Shown here piece by piece: positions 5,205 through 5,550 of a DNA stretch of 5,550 nt (its first letter is position 1; every line of letters starts with the position of its first letter). A program made the translations under genes and the position numbers. The stretch lies in assembly GCA_021162325.1 (NCBI GenBank), contig JAGGYV010000008.1:1-5550 (forward strand), written 5' to 3'. The notes below the pieces were generated by a model. That model was given only the letters and a program-made list of their open reading frames with translations. It searched no databases and was not told the origin of the DNA. The DNA is from Desulfobacteraceae bacterium (GTDB lineage: Bacteria; Desulfobacterota; Desulfobacteria; Desulfobacterales; Desulfosalsimonadaceae).

Positions 5205-5241
5205 AAATCATTCCATATCATCTTCATACCGATCAGCTATT

Positions 5242-5550
5242 TCATAGCTCGGCTAACACTTCTTTTGCTGCAATAATCGTGTCATCAATGTCCTGATCGG
5301 AATGCGCCGCAGAAACAAACAGAGATTCAAACTGGGATGGTGCCAGATATATTCCCCGTTCAAGCATCTTCCGATAATATGCGGCGAACTTGTCCAGATT
5401 CGACGTTTTGGCATCATTAAAATTTTTAACCGGCTGATCCGTAAAAAAAAGTCCAAGCATAGATCCCACACGATTGACCACTGCCTTTACCCCGCTATTG
5501 GCGGCCACCTGTTCAAGGCCATTGGCCAGGCGTTCCGAAGATCTTTCCAA
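5242..5550 (-). CDS. hemL: Glutamate-1-semialdehyde 2,1-aminomutase, C-terminal part (cut by window edge)
   Basis: HemL is a PLP enzyme that converts glutamate-1-semialdehyde to 5-aminolevulinate, the precursor of heme, siroheme and other tetrapyrroles, in the C5 pathway that starts from glutamyl-tRNA. Only the last 102 codons are here; the frame is open to the window edge, so the start and the PLP lysine lie outside. The visible part matches the HemL end: RVGSMLGLFFTDQPV (27-41), LDKFAAYYRKMLERGIYLAPS (52-72) and FESLFVSAAHSDQDIDDTI (74-92), like the E. coli ending with MLDEGVYLAPSAFE and AHSMEDINNTI. It ends at TGA with no sign of truncation. Other class-III aminotransferases share the fold, but the GIYLAPS and AHS..DI combination is characteristic of HemL. 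Confidence 0.93.
   Translation of the reverse strand: MERSSERLANGLEQVAANSGVKAVVNRVGSMLGLFFTDQPVKNFNDAKTSNLDKFAAYYRKMLERGIYLAPSQFESLFVSAAHSDQDIDDTIIAAKEVLAEL

Larger units (their letters stand above)
4929..5241. other. Repeat-rich gap between hemL and mpl
   Basis: This 313-bp gap holds no gene that I believe. Near mpl (about 4950-5020) it is extremely AT-rich and should contain the mpl promoter, though no good -35/-10 pair stands out. From 5060 to 5204 it carries three hairpin repeats: two inverted identical palindromes and one REP-like unit. An open frame through these repeats on the plus strand gives peptides such as LDSRLRGNN and HSREGGNP, the usual artefact of translating this repeat. Confidence 0.75.

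Noticed and set aside
5015..5296. Plus-strand 93-codon open frame through the hemL-mpl gap.
   Set aside because: It runs through the palindromic repeats and into the antisense of hemL. LDSRLRGNN and HSREGGNP are the typical artefact of translating this repeat.
1..5550. CRISPR array, tRNA, rRNA, integrase, toxin-antitoxin or defence system.
   Set aside because: I found no regularly spaced direct repeats, no tRNA-like cloverleaf and no protein with such motifs; the repeats present are palindromic intergenic units.

Overview
The window looks like ordinary chromosome from a Gram-negative, meso-diaminopimelate-type bacterium, moderately AT-rich and with very AT-rich intergenic gaps. The evidence is an outer-membrane barrel protein with a Sec signal peptide and a C-terminal Phe, a murein-tripeptide recycling ligase (Mpl), and HemL, which means ALA is made by the C5 route. 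The protein style and the repeat types remind me of Desulfobacterota (Desulfobacterales). That placement is an impression from memory, not something the sequence proves.

Layout, left to right. Positions 1-275 hold no convincing gene but two folded repeats: a REP-like hairpin and an 80-bp element with nested inverted repeats that ends 9 nt past the nadE stop. nadE (276-1061, minus) encodes ammonia-dependent NAD+ synthetase. Overlapping its start is a possible unrecognised 53-codon ORF (1037-1198, minus). An AT-rich 348-bp gap (1199-1546) contains a G-rich hairpin motif and two overlapping, oppositely directed promoter candidates. It leads into an alginate-export-like porin (1547-2845, plus), which is closed by a strong intrinsic terminator.

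A stand-alone cyclic-nucleotide-binding-domain protein (3008-3496, plus) follows, with its own extended -10 promoter. It converges on mpl (3501-4928, minus) with only 4 bp between the stop codons. A 313-bp gap (4929-5241) is filled with repeats: two identical inverted 24-bp palindromic units and a second hairpin of the same REP-like type as the one at the left end. The window closes inside hemL, of which only the last 102 codons are present (minus).

The genes do not form one pathway. They are housekeeping functions (NAD synthesis, cell-wall recycling, tetrapyrrole synthesis), a porin and a small sensor-type protein, mostly transcribed as single units. I see no defence system, CRISPR array, integrase or intact mobile element. 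The most noteworthy items are the structured repeats, the small ORF overlapping nadE, and the regulatory architecture of the nadE/porin divergent region.
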